NCBI RefSeq assembly: GCF_013415905.1
Contig: NZ_CP058909.1
Span: 3,038,001 to 3,102,000, forward strand
Direction: 5' to 3'
Origin: Halosimplex pelagicum
GTDB taxonomy: Archaea; Halobacteriota; Halobacteria; Halobacteriales; Haloarculaceae
Length of the DNA: 64,000 bases
Within the stretch, counting starts at the first letter, position 1. Each line of letters begins with the position of its first letter. Both the position numbers and the translations under genes were made by a program. This document shows positions 42,654 through 51,353 of this stretch, in pieces. The notes under the pieces are model-generated. The model was not told where the DNA came from. It did no database searches and saw only the letters and a program-made list of their open reading frames with translations.

Positions 42654-43007
42654 GTGCAGTCGACGACTCGCGACGCGATACTCGCCGCGGCGAGCGGCGG
42701 TGCGCTGCTCGCGGTTCTCGCCGTCACGGCGTCGCTGTCGCTGCTCGGCCGGCCCGCGGTCGCCGCGGCGGGCGTCTGTGCGGCGCTGGCCGTCGAGGCG
42801 CTGTTCGTCGCGGACACGCCCGCCGCGGAGCTATGGGAACGACCCGCCGTACAGGTCGGGAGTGCGACCGCGCTCGTCGGCGGTGCCGGAGTCGCGGTGT
42901 GGGCCCTCGGCCCGTGGGTCGTCGCCGCGGCCTGTTGGGGGCTGGCGACGTACTTCGGCCTGCTCGCGCTGCTGCTCGCGGGCGTCTGGAGTCCGGACTC
43001 GGAGTGA
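42654..43007 (+). CDS. Small membrane protein
   Basis: 117 residues from GTG 42654. About four hydrophobic segments with short polar ends (QSTTRD at the start, SPDSE at the end). A TATA-like CCCTATTTTC lies about 25-30 nt upstream, which supports the GTG start. Family not recognised. Confidence 0.65.
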   Translation: MQSTTRDAILAAASGGALLAVLAVTASLSLLGRPAVAAAGVCAALAVEALFVADTPAAELWERPAVQVGSATALVGGAGVAVWALGPWVVAAACWGLATYFGLLALLLAGVWSPDSE

Positions 43008-43030
43008 CCGAGACGCGAGGCGGGCCGCCG

Positions 43031-43273
43031 TCAATGGGTGAGCAGCAACACTTGGTCGTCGGTGCGGACGACGCAGAAGGGACCGCCGGGGCTCCCGAAG
43101 GTGTTCTCGCGTTTCTCCGAGACGAAGAGATCGTCGAACGCGTCGCCGCAGGCCGGGCAAGTGAACTCCTCGCGGTTTTCGAGGTGCATCGTCGCCCGGT
43201 CCTGACTCAGCAACTTCAGGCCGTGGCGGTACTCGTGTACGTCGAAACTGCCCTCGACGTCGAGCGGTTCCAT
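43031..43273 (-). CDS. Small CxxC protein, probably zinc- or metal-binding
   Basis: 80 residues. One CPAC pair near residue 40 (EEFTCPACGDAFDDLFVSEKR), with a further Cys (FCVV) and a terminal His that could complete the site. Widespread haloarchaeal type; function unknown. It follows coxC on the same strand with a 38-nt gap. Confidence 0.7.
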   Translation of the reverse strand: MEPLDVEGSFDVHEYRHGLKLLSQDRATMHLENREEFTCPACGDAFDDLFVSEKRENTFGSPGGPFCVVRTDDQVLLLTH

Positions 43274-43311
43274 ACACCCAGGATGGGGAGAAGCGGTCTT
43301 GAAACTCCCGC

Positions 43312-44175
43312 TCAGATCTCGGCGCCGACGTAGAGGACGACGACGAGGAACACCCAGACGACGTCGACGAAGTGCCAGTACATCGACGCCGTGCTGACGG
43401 AGGTGTGTTTCTCGGCGGAGTACTGCCCCTTGAGGGCACGGAAGAAGACGATGCCCAGCAGGACGGCGCCGAGACTGACGTGGAGGCCGTGGAGGCCGGT
43501 CAGGCCGTAGAACGCGGAGCCGAAGGCGCCGCCGGTGAGAGTGAACCCTTCGTGGACGATGAACTCGTAGTACTCGTAGATCTGGCCGCCGATGAACACG
43601 ACGCCCAGCAGCAGGGTCAACCCGAGTAGCTGGAGGAAGCGGGTGCGGTTGTTCTTCCGCAGCGCGACGTGGGCGAAGTGCAGCGTGAAACTGCTGACGA
43701 TCAGTATCGACGTGTTGATGACGATGAGACTGCCTAGCAGGTCCGGGAAGCCGTCGGTCGACCACGCGCCGGCGCGGATGAAGAAGTAGTAGACGAACCC
43801 GGCGCCGAAGGTGGCGACCTCGGAGACGAGGAACAGTATCATCGCCATCCGGAGGGTGCCGCTGCCGTGTTCGTCCGTGCCGCTCTCCCAGAAGTTGACG
43901 ACGAACGCGTGGTACAGCCAGCCGTAGAGGCCGGCGAGGAACAGGCCGACGCTGGCGACGCCCGCGGCCGGGCCGTACATCGGATCGACGAGCGGTTCCT
44001 GACCACGGCCGAGCACGAACAGCGCGGCGGCGAAGTAGATGCCACCGGCGCCGACGGCGGTGATGAACGGCCACCAGCTGGCCTCGCCGAACCCGCGCGG
44101 CCAGTCCTCAACCGCCGGCAGGTGGTGACCACCGTGGTCCCCGTGGTCCTCTGACGTATCGTCCGCGAGACTCAT
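43312..44175 (-). CDS. coxC: Cytochrome c oxidase subunit III family protein
   Basis: 287 residues from ATG 44175. His-rich N-terminus DHGDHGGHHLP, then seven membrane segments. The family pattern is clear in the C-terminal half: ALRKNNRTRFLQLLGLTLLLGVVFIGGQIYEYYEF, GSAFYGLTGLHGLHVSLGAVLLG and SMYWHFVDVVWVFLVVVLYV. It is a membrane subunit of a haem-copper terminal oxidase. Subunits I and II are not in the window. Confidence 0.92.
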   Translation of the reverse strand: MSLADDTSEDHGDHGGHHLPAVEDWPRGFGEASWWPFITAVGAGGIYFAAALFVLGRGQEPLVDPMYGPAAGVASVGLFLAGLYGWLYHAFVVNFWESGTDEHGSGTLRMAMILFLVSEVATFGAGFVYYFFIRAGAWSTDGFPDLLGSLIVINTSILIVSSFTLHFAHVALRKNNRTRFLQLLGLTLLLGVVFIGGQIYEYYEFIVHEGFTLTGGAFGSAFYGLTGLHGLHVSLGAVLLGIVFFRALKGQYSAEKHTSVSTASMYWHFVDVVWVFLVVVLYVGAEI

Positions 44176-44350
44176 ACCCCGGACTTGCGCCAGCAACACT
44201 AAAAAGCCTCCCAAACCGTCCGCGCCCCGGCGTCGGCGGCCGACCACTCCCGCGGTTTTCCGAACGTGTTCGCCGGCCGTCGCGGCCGGGCGTCCCTCGG
44301 TCGGTCGGGCTTCGATACTTTGACCCTGAGGGGGGTCCAAGCCCCGGCAG

Positions 44351-45748
44351 ATGGACCGACGACGGACTCCGACGGTCGCGGCCGTCCGCGGGATGACGGC
44401 GGCCGCAGTCGCGCTCGTGGTCGCCGTCGCCGCGCGACCCGTGCTCGCCCACGGTGGGTCGCTGGGCGGGTCGGCCCGCGAGTCGCTGAGCGTGCCGACG
44501 TGGCTGATGCTGGGGACCGGCGGCGCCGTCGTCGGCGCCTCGTTCCTGCTGGCGACGTTCGCGACCGACCGGTCGGCGCTGGACTGGCTGGTCGACTCCC
44601 GGCGACGGCTCGCGCTCCCGGCGCCGACCGCGCTTCGGTGGGCCGCGGGCGCTCTCGGCGTGGTCGCACTGGTCGGCATCGTCGTCACCGGGTTCGTCGG
44701 GCCGACGGACCCGCTCTCGAACCCGGCGGTCGTGATCGTCTGGGCCGGCTGGTGGGCCGGGTTCGCGATGAGCACGTACCTCGTCGGGAACTCCTGGCCG
44801 GCCGTCAACCCCTGGCGGGCGATCGCCGAGGCGCTGCCGGATCTGGGCCGGGAGTACCGCTGGACGCTCGGCGCCTGGCCGAGCGTCGCCGGCCTGCTCG
44901 CGCTCGTCTGGATCGAGGTGGTCAGCCCGCTGGCCGACGAGCCGCGGATCCTCGCGGTCACGGTCGTCGCCTACTCCGTCGTGACGCTGGCGGGCGCGGT
45001 CGTCTACGGCACCGAGACGTGGTTCCGCGAGGCCGATCCCGTCTCGCGGGTGTTCCGCTACTACGGCGCGGTCGCGCCGGTCGGCCGCGCCGACGACGGG
45101 TCGCTCTCCCTGCGGTTCCCGGGCGCGGCGCTGACGAGCGACCGCCTGGACGGCGTCGACGAGGCGGCGTTCGTCGTCGCGATCCTCTGGGTGACCACCT
45201 TCGACGGGTTCGTCGCGACGCCGGCCTGGCAGTGGCTCGCCCGCTCGCTGGTGAACCTGGGCTACCCCATCGCGGCGTTGTACCCCGGCGCGATGGTCGT
45301 CGGCTTCGCGCTCTTCCTCGGCGTCTACCTGCTGGCGTCGCGACTCGCTCGCCGGACGGCGCCGACCTACGTCGCCAGCGAGACGCTCGCCCGCCGGTTC
45401 GCGCCGCCGCTTCTGGCCATCGCCGCCGGCTACCACGTCGCGCACTTCCTCGGCTACTTCCTCTCGCTCCTCCCGGCGCTGGTCGCCGCGGTGACCGCGC
45501 CGCTGGCGACGGTGAACCCGGGGCTGATCGTCGTCCCGGGCTGGTTCGGTGGCGTCGCCATCGCCGGCGTGCTCGGCGGGCACCTCCTGGCCATCCTCGC
45601 CGCCCACGTCACCGCCTTCGACCTGTTCCCCGGTCGCTTGCAGGCCATCCGCAGCCAGTACCCCTTCATCGCCGTCATGGTCTTCTACACGATGGCGAGC
45701 CTCTGGATCGTCACCCGACCGGACGTGCCGCTTCCCTACCTCACATGA
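44351..45748 (+). CDS. Polytopic membrane protein next to coxC
   Basis: 465 residues with about 11 hydrophobic segments. A signal-like start (AAAVALVVAVAARPVLAHGGSLGG) leads to a mature protein beginning with a His. Conserved-looking loops include GNSWPAVNPWRAIAEALP and AAGYHVAHFLGYFLSLLPAL. I have no secure family name; similar proteins occur in actinobacteria and haloarchaea. Divergent from coxC; a role in oxidase assembly or metal handling is only inferred from position. Coupled to the next gene by ATGA. Confidence 0.75.
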   Translation: MDRRRTPTVAAVRGMTAAAVALVVAVAARPVLAHGGSLGGSARESLSVPTWLMLGTGGAVVGASFLLATFATDRSALDWLVDSRRRLALPAPTALRWAAGALGVVALVGIVVTGFVGPTDPLSNPAVVIVWAGWWAGFAMSTYLVGNSWPAVNPWRAIAEALPDLGREYRWTLGAWPSVAGLLALVWIEVVSPLADEPRILAVTVVAYSVVTLAGAVVYGTETWFREADPVSRVFRYYGAVAPVGRADDGSLSLRFPGAALTSDRLDGVDEAAFVVAILWVTTFDGFVATPAWQWLARSLVNLGYPIAALYPGAMVVGFALFLGVYLLASRLARRTAPTYVASETLARRFAPPLLAIAAGYHVAHFLGYFLSLLPALVAAVTAPLATVNPGLIVVPGWFGGVAIAGVLGGHLLAILAAHVTAFDLFPGRLQAIRSQYPFIAVMVFYTMASLWIVTRPDVPLPYLT

Positions 45749-46107
45749 CCGAGTCACCACCCACCGACCACGCCGGCGCGGGCGACACCGCCGACGAGCC
45801 GAGCGCGGGCGACACCGCCGACGGCCCGAGCGCGGACGGCGACGGTCCCGACGACACCGACTACGACGTGCCGCCCGACGCGACACCAGTCGACTGTGAG
45901 TACTGCGGGCGACCGTTCGAATCGGACGGCCTGCTCGCGCTCCACCGCTGGCGCGTCCACGAGTCGGCGCTCACCGACGAGCAGCGGTCGGCCTACGAGG
46001 AGGCCTACGAGGCCGAGTCCGGGCAGCTCCAGCGGTTCCGCCTGAAGGCGCTGGCGGTGCTGGTGCTGCTGTACTTCGGGCTGTTGATGGTGTACGCGGT
46101 CGTCTGA
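45745..46107 (+). CDS. C2H2 zinc-finger protein with C-terminal membrane anchor
   Basis: 120 residues. The first 45 are acidic and repetitive (AGDTADEPSAGDTADGPSAD). A classical C2H2-like finger CEYCGRPF-x12-HRWRVH spans about 51-73. A single hydrophobic helix (LKALAVLVLLYFGLLMVYAVV) closes the protein. Tail-anchored with the finger in the cytoplasm is likely. It shares an ATGA junction with the large membrane protein and is probably its partner. Confidence 0.75.
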   Translation: MTESPPTDHAGAGDTADEPSAGDTADGPSADGDGPDDTDYDVPPDATPVDCEYCGRPFESDGLLALHRWRVHESALTDEQRSAYEEAYEAESGQLQRFRLKALAVLVLLYFGLLMVYAVV

Positions 46108-46203
46108 GCGATTCCGGGAGCGGCCGTCGCCGGGTCCGCGGGAACGACGCGCTCGGACGCCCGGAACGTAAGTTTCATGCGCGCGAGGGGGCTGGATACG
46201 CGT

Positions 46204-46488
46204 ATGGAACTGCGGGTCATCGAGAAAGAGCCGACGATGATCTCTATCGAGATCGCCGGCGAGAGTCACACGTTCATGAACGTGCTGAAGGGCGCGCTGC
46301 TGGAGACCGAGGGGATCACGGCGGCGACCTACGACGTGAACCCCGAGCAGTCCGGGGGCCAGACCGACCCCGTGCTGACGATCAAGACCGACGAGGCGAC
46401 CGACGCGCTCGACGCGCTGGAGGCCGGCACCGAGCGGGTCATCGAGAAGTCCAACGACTTCACCGACGCCTTCGAAGCCGCCGCGTAA
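46204..46488 (+). CDS. rpo11: DNA-directed RNA polymerase subunit L (Rpo11)
   Basis: 94 residues from ATG 46204. RpoL fold: [33 protein letters not shown], with the typical HTFMN-L pattern that forms the dimer with subunit D. Part of RNA polymerase assembly platform. An in-frame ATG at 46177 would lengthen it by nine basic residues and is less likely. Confidence 0.95.
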   Translation: MELRVIEKEPTMISIEIAGESHTFMNVLKGALLETEGITAATYDVNPEQSGGQTDPVLTIKTDEATDALDALEAGTERVIEKSNDFTDAFEAAA

Positions 46489-46573
46489 CCGCGGGCGACC
46501 GCGGTCCTCGTTATCGTCGCGACTCGCCAGTGGCGACCCCACGTTTTTACCGCGCTCCGCCGTTCACGACGAC

Positions 46574-47143
46574 ATGACCGAGCGGGACGGGCGCGAGAGC
46601 GCCGAGCCGGACCCGGACATCGACGACGTGCTGGAGGACCTGGAGGCCCTGGAGGAGCTGGTCGACCGGCCCGAGGAACGCGAACGGGTCCGCGAGGCGA
46701 TGCAGACGGCCCGGCGGGCCGACAGGCGGCGAGTCGTCGGGCGCATCCGCGACGCCTTCGACCTGCGGGACGCGGGCGAGGCGGCCGTCGGCGCCTTCCT
46801 CTTCGGGATCCCGATGGTCGTCGAGGGCGGCACCAACGAGATCGGGCTGGCCATCGCGGGCTCGCCGGTGGCCGTCGCGCTGACCGGTCTGATCGGGCTG
46901 GGTTTCGTCCTCGGGATCCTCCACGCCGCCCGCTTCGAGGCGGTCGAGGCGGACCTGCTCGCGGGCGTCGTCCCGCGGCGACTGATCGGTATCCTCGTCA
47001 TCTCCGTGGGCATGGCCGTCGGGCTCATGACGCTGTGGCGGCGGGTCGACTGGAGCCAGCCCGAGGTCGCCGCGGCGCAGTGTCTTGTGACCGCGGTCGT
47101 GATGGGCGTCGGCGCGTCGCTGGGCGACGTGCTTCCGGAGTAG
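46574..47143 (+). CDS. Membrane protein of the DUF2391 type
   Basis: 189 residues. Acidic helical N-terminal half (about 1-65, LEDLEALEELVDRPEERERVREAM) followed by five hydrophobic segments (about 72-185). The stretch GAFLFGIPMVVEGGTNEIG is characteristic of this family of small integral membrane proteins. Function unknown. Confidence 0.75.
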   Translation: MTERDGRESAEPDPDIDDVLEDLEALEELVDRPEERERVREAMQTARRADRRRVVGRIRDAFDLRDAGEAAVGAFLFGIPMVVEGGTNEIGLAIAGSPVAVALTGLIGLGFVLGILHAARFEAVEADLLAGVVPRRLIGILVISVGMAVGLMTLWRRVDWSQPEVAAAQCLVTAVVMGVGASLGDVLPE

Positions 47144-47168
47144 CGGGCCGGGGAACGGCCGGCCCGAG

Positions 47169-47834
47169 TCAGTCGTCCCCTTCGGGCTCGGGCACGGCGT
47201 AGTCGTCGTAGGCGTCGACCTGATCGGCCTCGCCGCCGATCCCGGTGGTGACGATCATGCGCATCCCCTCGCGGACGCTCATGTCGGTCTCGTGGATCTC
47301 CGACTCGGAGACCATCACGAGCCGTCCGGCGGTCGGGTTGGGGCTGTTGGGGAGGAAGACGGAGTGGGCCCGGTCGCCGGTGGCCTCGTCGAAACTGGCC
47401 GTCCCCTCGCCGGTGACGAACCCGATCGAGTAGACGTCTTCGCGGGGGTACTCGATCAGGACGGTCCGCTCGAACTGCGACCCGGTGTCGACCAGCGAGG
47501 TCGCGACCTGCCGGACGCCGCCGTAGATCGTGCTGACCAGGGGGACGATGTTGATCGTCCGCCCGAGGTTGCCGAACAGGTGTCGCCCGATCGACCACTG
47601 GGCGAGCAGGCCGAGGACGGTTATCACCGAGACGATCAGGACGACCGCGAGCGCCTGCGCCACGATTTCGCCGCTGGCGGCCGTCTCGACCAGGCCGAGT
47701 TCGGCGACGAGCGGGTCGATGAACTGCAGCGAGAACGAGACCAGAATCCGGAGGATGTAGAGGGTGATCGCCAGCGGCGCGACGAGGATGAGCCCGGCCA
47801 CGAAACTCTCCTTGAGTCGGCTGGTCAGTGGCAT
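47169..47834 (-). CDS. DUF502 family membrane protein
   Basis: 221 residues. Two hydrophobic segments (about 12-35 and 58-80) precede a soluble domain with PLVSTIYGGVRQVATSLV, VFLPNSPNPTAGRLVMV and the late SVREGMRMIVTTGIGG, the hallmarks of DUF502. The family is widespread in bacteria and haloarchaea; a transport or envelope function is suspected but not shown. Confidence 0.88.
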   Translation of the reverse strand: MPLTSRLKESFVAGLILVAPLAITLYILRILVSFSLQFIDPLVAELGLVETAASGEIVAQALAVVLIVSVITVLGLLAQWSIGRHLFGNLGRTINIVPLVSTIYGGVRQVATSLVDTGSQFERTVLIEYPREDVYSIGFVTGEGTASFDEATGDRAHSVFLPNSPNPTAGRLVMVSESEIHETDMSVREGMRMIVTTGIGGEADQVDAYDDYAVPEPEGDD

Positions 47835-48170
47835 ACGCTCCGGTGGGTCGCCCGGATCAAAAAGTTGTGGGAGACGGGAAGGAACCGGCTATCGGCGAGT
47901 AAGCGGTCGATACTTCCGCTCGTCGGCCGCGATCGGGGGTTCGAAGGGCGGGGCCGGCTCGGCTGGACGAGCCAGCTCGGTCGATCCGGACGGGGCCGGG
48001 TCGACGCGGGAGGGTCCGAACGGCCGGAACGGAGCGTCGGTCGAACCGTTCCGGAGGCCGTTACCGCGCGTGCAAAGGACGCTACCGCGCCGTTCGAGGC
48101 CCCTACTGGCCGCTCGCGCGGTGAACGGTCGGGCCGTTCAAGAAGGTCCCGCGGCTTGTCCGACGCAACC
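47835..48170. other. Intergenic region without a recognisable gene
   Basis: 336 nt between divergent genes. Long frames stay open here but their translations are Arg/Gly/Ser-rich and basic, unlike real haloarchaeal proteins. No clear TATA box or repeat found; it presumably holds the promoters of both neighbours. Confidence 0.5.
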
Positions 48171-48743
48171 GTGACACGAGACCGCTCGGATTCGACGGAT
48201 ATCCCGAACACGGAGGCGACCGACCGCCCGGAGTTCCGGGCGTGGATGGACGCGGCGGCCGACCGCTTCGAGTCGGCCGACGAACGACGCGTCGAAGTGT
48301 TCGTCCGCTCGATGCTGCCGCCGCTGGGCGCCAAGTCGAACCAGGAGGCGCTGATCGCGCGACTCGACGAGCTGTCGGCGGAGTCGTCGATCGACGGCGT
48401 CTCCGTGACGGTCACCGGAAACCGGCTCTGTCTGTGCGAGACCTGCGCCGGAACCGACGCCGGGCGGTCGCTCCTCGACCGCATCACCGAACTCGACGAG
48501 TGGGGCGAGGACCACGACGCCACCGCGAGCCCCTTCTTCGAGACCAGGGAGCTCGACTCCGCGATGGCCGACGAGACCGCGCGTGCGCTCGTCCCGCCGC
48601 GGGTGACCGCTACGCTCTACTGCGACGACGCGCTCGCCGGCGTGTTCCCCTGCCGGATCGGGGGGCGCGAATACGCGGTCGCGGACTTCGCGGACGCGCT
48701 CGAACACTTCTGCGCGGAGCGCCAGCTCGTCGTCGAGCCGTAG
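48171..48743 (+). CDS. Haloarchaeal HTH-domain regulator-like protein
   Basis: 190 residues from GTG 48171. The central pattern ADERRVEVFVRSMLPPLGAKSNQEALIARLDELS and the CLCETC motif (Cys about 84-89), followed by SPFFETRELDS and VPPRVTATLY, match a family of haloarchaeal HTH-type proteins. The Cys cluster could bind a metal or sense redox state. It stands directly before the glycan island and could regulate it; this is position-based inference. Confidence 0.7.
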   Translation: MTRDRSDSTDIPNTEATDRPEFRAWMDAAADRFESADERRVEVFVRSMLPPLGAKSNQEALIARLDELSAESSIDGVSVTVTGNRLCLCETCAGTDAGRSLLDRITELDEWGEDHDATASPFFETRELDSAMADETARALVPPRVTATLYCDDALAGVFPCRIGGREYAVADFADALEHFCAERQLVVEP

Positions 48744-48812
48744 TCGGATTCGGCGCGAGCGACCGTCGAACGTATCGGGCGCCTACCCCGCGTTCGTCCG
48801 GGCAAGTCGATA

Positions 48813-48820
48813 CATAACAA
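48813..48820 (+). promoter_or_regulatory. CATAACAA promoter box of the glmS unit
   Basis: First base is 34 nt before the ATG of the glmS leader ORF (48847), the spacing of a TATA box for a leaderless mRNA. One of eight similar boxes in the glycan island. Confidence 0.6.
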
Positions 48821-48846
48821 TGTCACGTTCTCGGTTACGCGGAAGC

Positions 48847-48924
48847 ATGACAGAGTCGCCTGTCGACCGACCCGACCGGACCGAAACCGACGGAGCAGCG
48901 CCGGCCGCCCGGAGGTGGCAGTGA
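48847..48924 (+). CDS. 25-codon leader ORF ending on the glmS start codon
   Basis: It begins MTESPVDRPDRTETDG. The TGA shares one base with the glmS ATG (TGATG, 48922-48926). A good ribosome binding site, GGAGGTG (48911-48917), lies inside it and serves glmS. Its ATG is the first one at leaderless distance from the CATAACAA box. The peptide has no recognisable function. Confidence 0.5.
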   Translation: MTESPVDRPDRTETDGAAPAARRWQ

Positions 48925-50732
48925 TGTGCGGCATCACCGCCGCGGTCGGTGCCGACGACGCGGTGTCGACGCTGCTGACCGGACTCCAGAACCTCGAGTA
49001 CCGGGGTTACGACTCGGCGGGCGTCGCCGTGGCGAACGGCAGTGGCGTCGAGGTCGTCAAGCGCGAGGGGAAGGTCGACGAACTCGCCGACCTGCTCTCG
49101 CGGAGCTCGGTGGGCGGTCGCGTCGGGCTCGGCCACACCCGCTGGAGCACGCACGGCCCGCCGACGAACGCGAACGCCCACCCGCACACGGACTGTTACG
49201 GTGACCTGGCGGTCGTCCACAACGGGATCATCGAGAACCACGGGGAGCTGCGCGAGCGCCTCTCCGAGATGGGCCACACCTTCTCCAGCGACACGGACAC
49301 CGAGGTCGTCCCCCACCTCGTCGAGGCCTACGTCGACGAGGGCGCGGGCGTCGAGACCGCCTTCCGCCGCGCGGTCGACGACCTGTCGGGCAGCTACGCG
49401 CTCGCGCTCGTCCACGAGGACGAGGAGGCCGTCTACGCCGCCCGCCAGGGGTCGCCGCTCGTCTTCGGCGTCAGCGACGACTCGTACTACCTCGCGAGCG
49501 ACGTGCCGGCGTTCCTGGAGTTCACCGACGACGTGGTCTACCTCGAAGACGGCGACGTGGTCCGGGTCACGCCCGACGGCTACGACATCACCGACCTCGC
49601 GGGCGCACCGGTCGACCGGAGCGTCGAGACGGTCGACTGGACCTCCGAGGACGTGGAGAAGGGGTCGTTCGACCACTACATGCGCAAGGAGATCGACGAA
49701 CAGCCGACGGCGATCGCCCAGGCCGTGCGCGGTCGGGCCGACGACGACGAGGTCGCCTTCGAGTCGCTGTCGGCGGGCGCCTTCGCCGACGTGGACCGCG
49801 TCCACTTCGTCGCCTGCGGCACGTCCTACCACGCCGCGCTGTACGGGGCGCAACTGCTGCGCGAACGGGGCGTCCCGGCCCGCGCGTACCTCGCCAGCGA
49901 GTACGCGGTGACGGCCCCGCCGACGGAGGACGGGACCGTCCTCGTGGGGGTCACCCAGAGCGGGGAGACCGCCGACACGCTCGCGGCGCTCCGCCGGGGC
50001 GCCTCCGAGGGGCTGCGGACGCTGGCGGTGACGAACGTCGTCGGGTCGACGGCCGCCCGCGAGTGCGACGACACCGTCCTGATCCGGGCCGGGCCGGAGA
50101 TCGGCGTCGCCGCGACGAAGACGTTCTCCTCGCAGGTGGCGACGCTCGGCCTGCTCGCCGAGCGGATCGCCCGCGAGGCGGGCGGCGCGGGCTCGGCGAC
50201 CGAGGGGCTGCCGGCCGCGCTCGACGACGTGCCCGACGCCGTCGAGACGATCCTGGCCGACTCCTCGGCGAGCGCGCTGGCGACCCGCTACGACGACAGC
50301 GACGCGTACTTCTTCATCGGTCGCGGGACGGGCCACCCCGTCGCGCTGGAGGGGGCGCTGAAGCTCAAGGAGATCTCCTACGAGCACGCCGAGGGGTTCC
50401 CCGCCGGCGAACTCAAACACGGACCGCTGGCGCTCGTGACGCCCTCGACCCCGGTGTTCGCCATCTGCACGGGCCAGCACACCGAGAAGCTCGTCGGGAG
50501 CATCGAGGAAGTGAGCGCGCGGGGAGCGCCGGTCGTGGCGGTCGCCCCGCGCTCGGAGAGAGAAGTGGCCGAGGTCGCCGACGACGTGTTGTGGGTGCCA
50601 GAAACCCATCCCGAGCTCGTCGGCGTCCTGGCGAACGTCCAGCTCCAGCTGCTGTCCTATCACACCGCGACGTTGCTGGACCGACCCGTCGACAAACCGC
50701 GCAACCTGGCCAAGAGCGTCACGGTGGAGTGA
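48924..50732 (+). CDS. glmS: Glutamine--fructose-6-phosphate aminotransferase (isomerising)
   Basis: 602 residues from ATG 48924, which makes Cys2 the N-terminal nucleophile after Met removal (MCGITAAVG). The glutaminase domain includes LEYRGYDSAG, GHTRWSTHGPPT and a DxD region; two SIS isomerase domains follow (CGTSYHAAL, VTQSGETADTLAALR, FFIGRGTGHPVALEGALKLKEISY), ending RNLAKSVTVE. It makes glucosamine-6-phosphate, the entry to UDP-GlcNAc. Its place in a glycan island suggests supply of amino sugars for surface glycans. Confidence 0.97.
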   Translation: MCGITAAVGADDAVSTLLTGLQNLEYRGYDSAGVAVANGSGVEVVKREGKVDELADLLSRSSVGGRVGLGHTRWSTHGPPTNANAHPHTDCYGDLAVVHNGIIENHGELRERLSEMGHTFSSDTDTEVVPHLVEAYVDEGAGVETAFRRAVDDLSGSYALALVHEDEEAVYAARQGSPLVFGVSDDSYYLASDVPAFLEFTDDVVYLEDGDVVRVTPDGYDITDLAGAPVDRSVETVDWTSEDVEKGSFDHYMRKEIDEQPTAIAQAVRGRADDDEVAFESLSAGAFADVDRVHFVACGTSYHAALYGAQLLRERGVPARAYLASEYAVTAPPTEDGTVLVGVTQSGETADTLAALRRGASEGLRTLAVTNVVGSTAARECDDTVLIRAGPEIGVAATKTFSSQVATLGLLAERIAREAGGAGSATEGLPAALDDVPDAVETILADSSASALATRYDDSDAYFFIGRGTGHPVALEGALKLKEISYEHAEGFPAGELKHGPLALVTPSTPVFAICTGQHTEKLVGSIEEVSARGAPVVAVAPRSEREVAEVADDVLWVPETHPELVGVLANVQLQLLSYHTATLLDRPVDKPRNLAKSVTVE

Positions 50733-50789
50733 CCCGTCGCTACTCGTCGCGTCCGTGACCGAATCCGCGAGCTCTCTTCGTCCGACGGC

Positions 50790-51062
50790 TCACCGCTTGT
50801 CCGTCAGGTCACACACCGCGCTCTCGGAGGAGACGATGAAGGCGTCGTCCCGCAACTGCTCCTCGGAGTCCGGCAGGAAAATGACCTGATCCGGGTCGTC
50901 GACGACGTTGATCTTCTCCCACGCGATCAGCTCGTAGCCGAGGTTCTCTTCTAAGTCGGGGTCGACGGGCTGGTCGCGCCAGTCCGTCGGGAGGGCCTGC
51001 GCTCCCCGCGACTTCGTCTGTCCGTCCGTCCACACGTCGGCGTTCTCGTTGTCTTCGGTCAT
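50790..51062 (-). CDS. Small acidic haloarchaeal protein
   Basis: 90 residues from ATG 51062. Charged N-terminal third with no structure, then YELIAWEKINVVDDPDQVIFLPDSEEQLRDDAFIVSSE, a short alpha-beta unit conserved in haloarchaeal proteins of unknown function. Convergent with glmS. The spacer upstream (51063-51353) is AT-rich with a possible TATA (ACTATACGG near 51201-51209) and no gene. Confidence 0.65.
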   Translation of the reverse strand: MTEDNENADVWTDGQTKSRGAQALPTDWRDQPVDPDLEENLGYELIAWEKINVVDDPDQVIFLPDSEEQLRDDAFIVSSESAVCDLTDKR

Positions 51063-51353
51063 GCTTACTCCGTGGCTCGTCCCGTGCTGGCGGCCGCAGC
51101 CCGCCACGACTCGGGGGTCACGTTTCCGGTAATGCCCACCTACTCGTATAACGCTACTGTCCGTATGAAATGACTTGTCCGATAGACGGTTGCGAGGTAC
51201 TATACGGATACTGATCAGGTACTTGCAGTGGGATCTGGTAGCACTAGACGATCAAACGGCCGGCCGCTCCCGGAATCGAGAGAAGTAGGCGCGTTCGAAC
51301 CGCGTTAGACGCGACGTAAGAGCCGCTTACCCGGGCGGTAACTCGGGCCGAAC

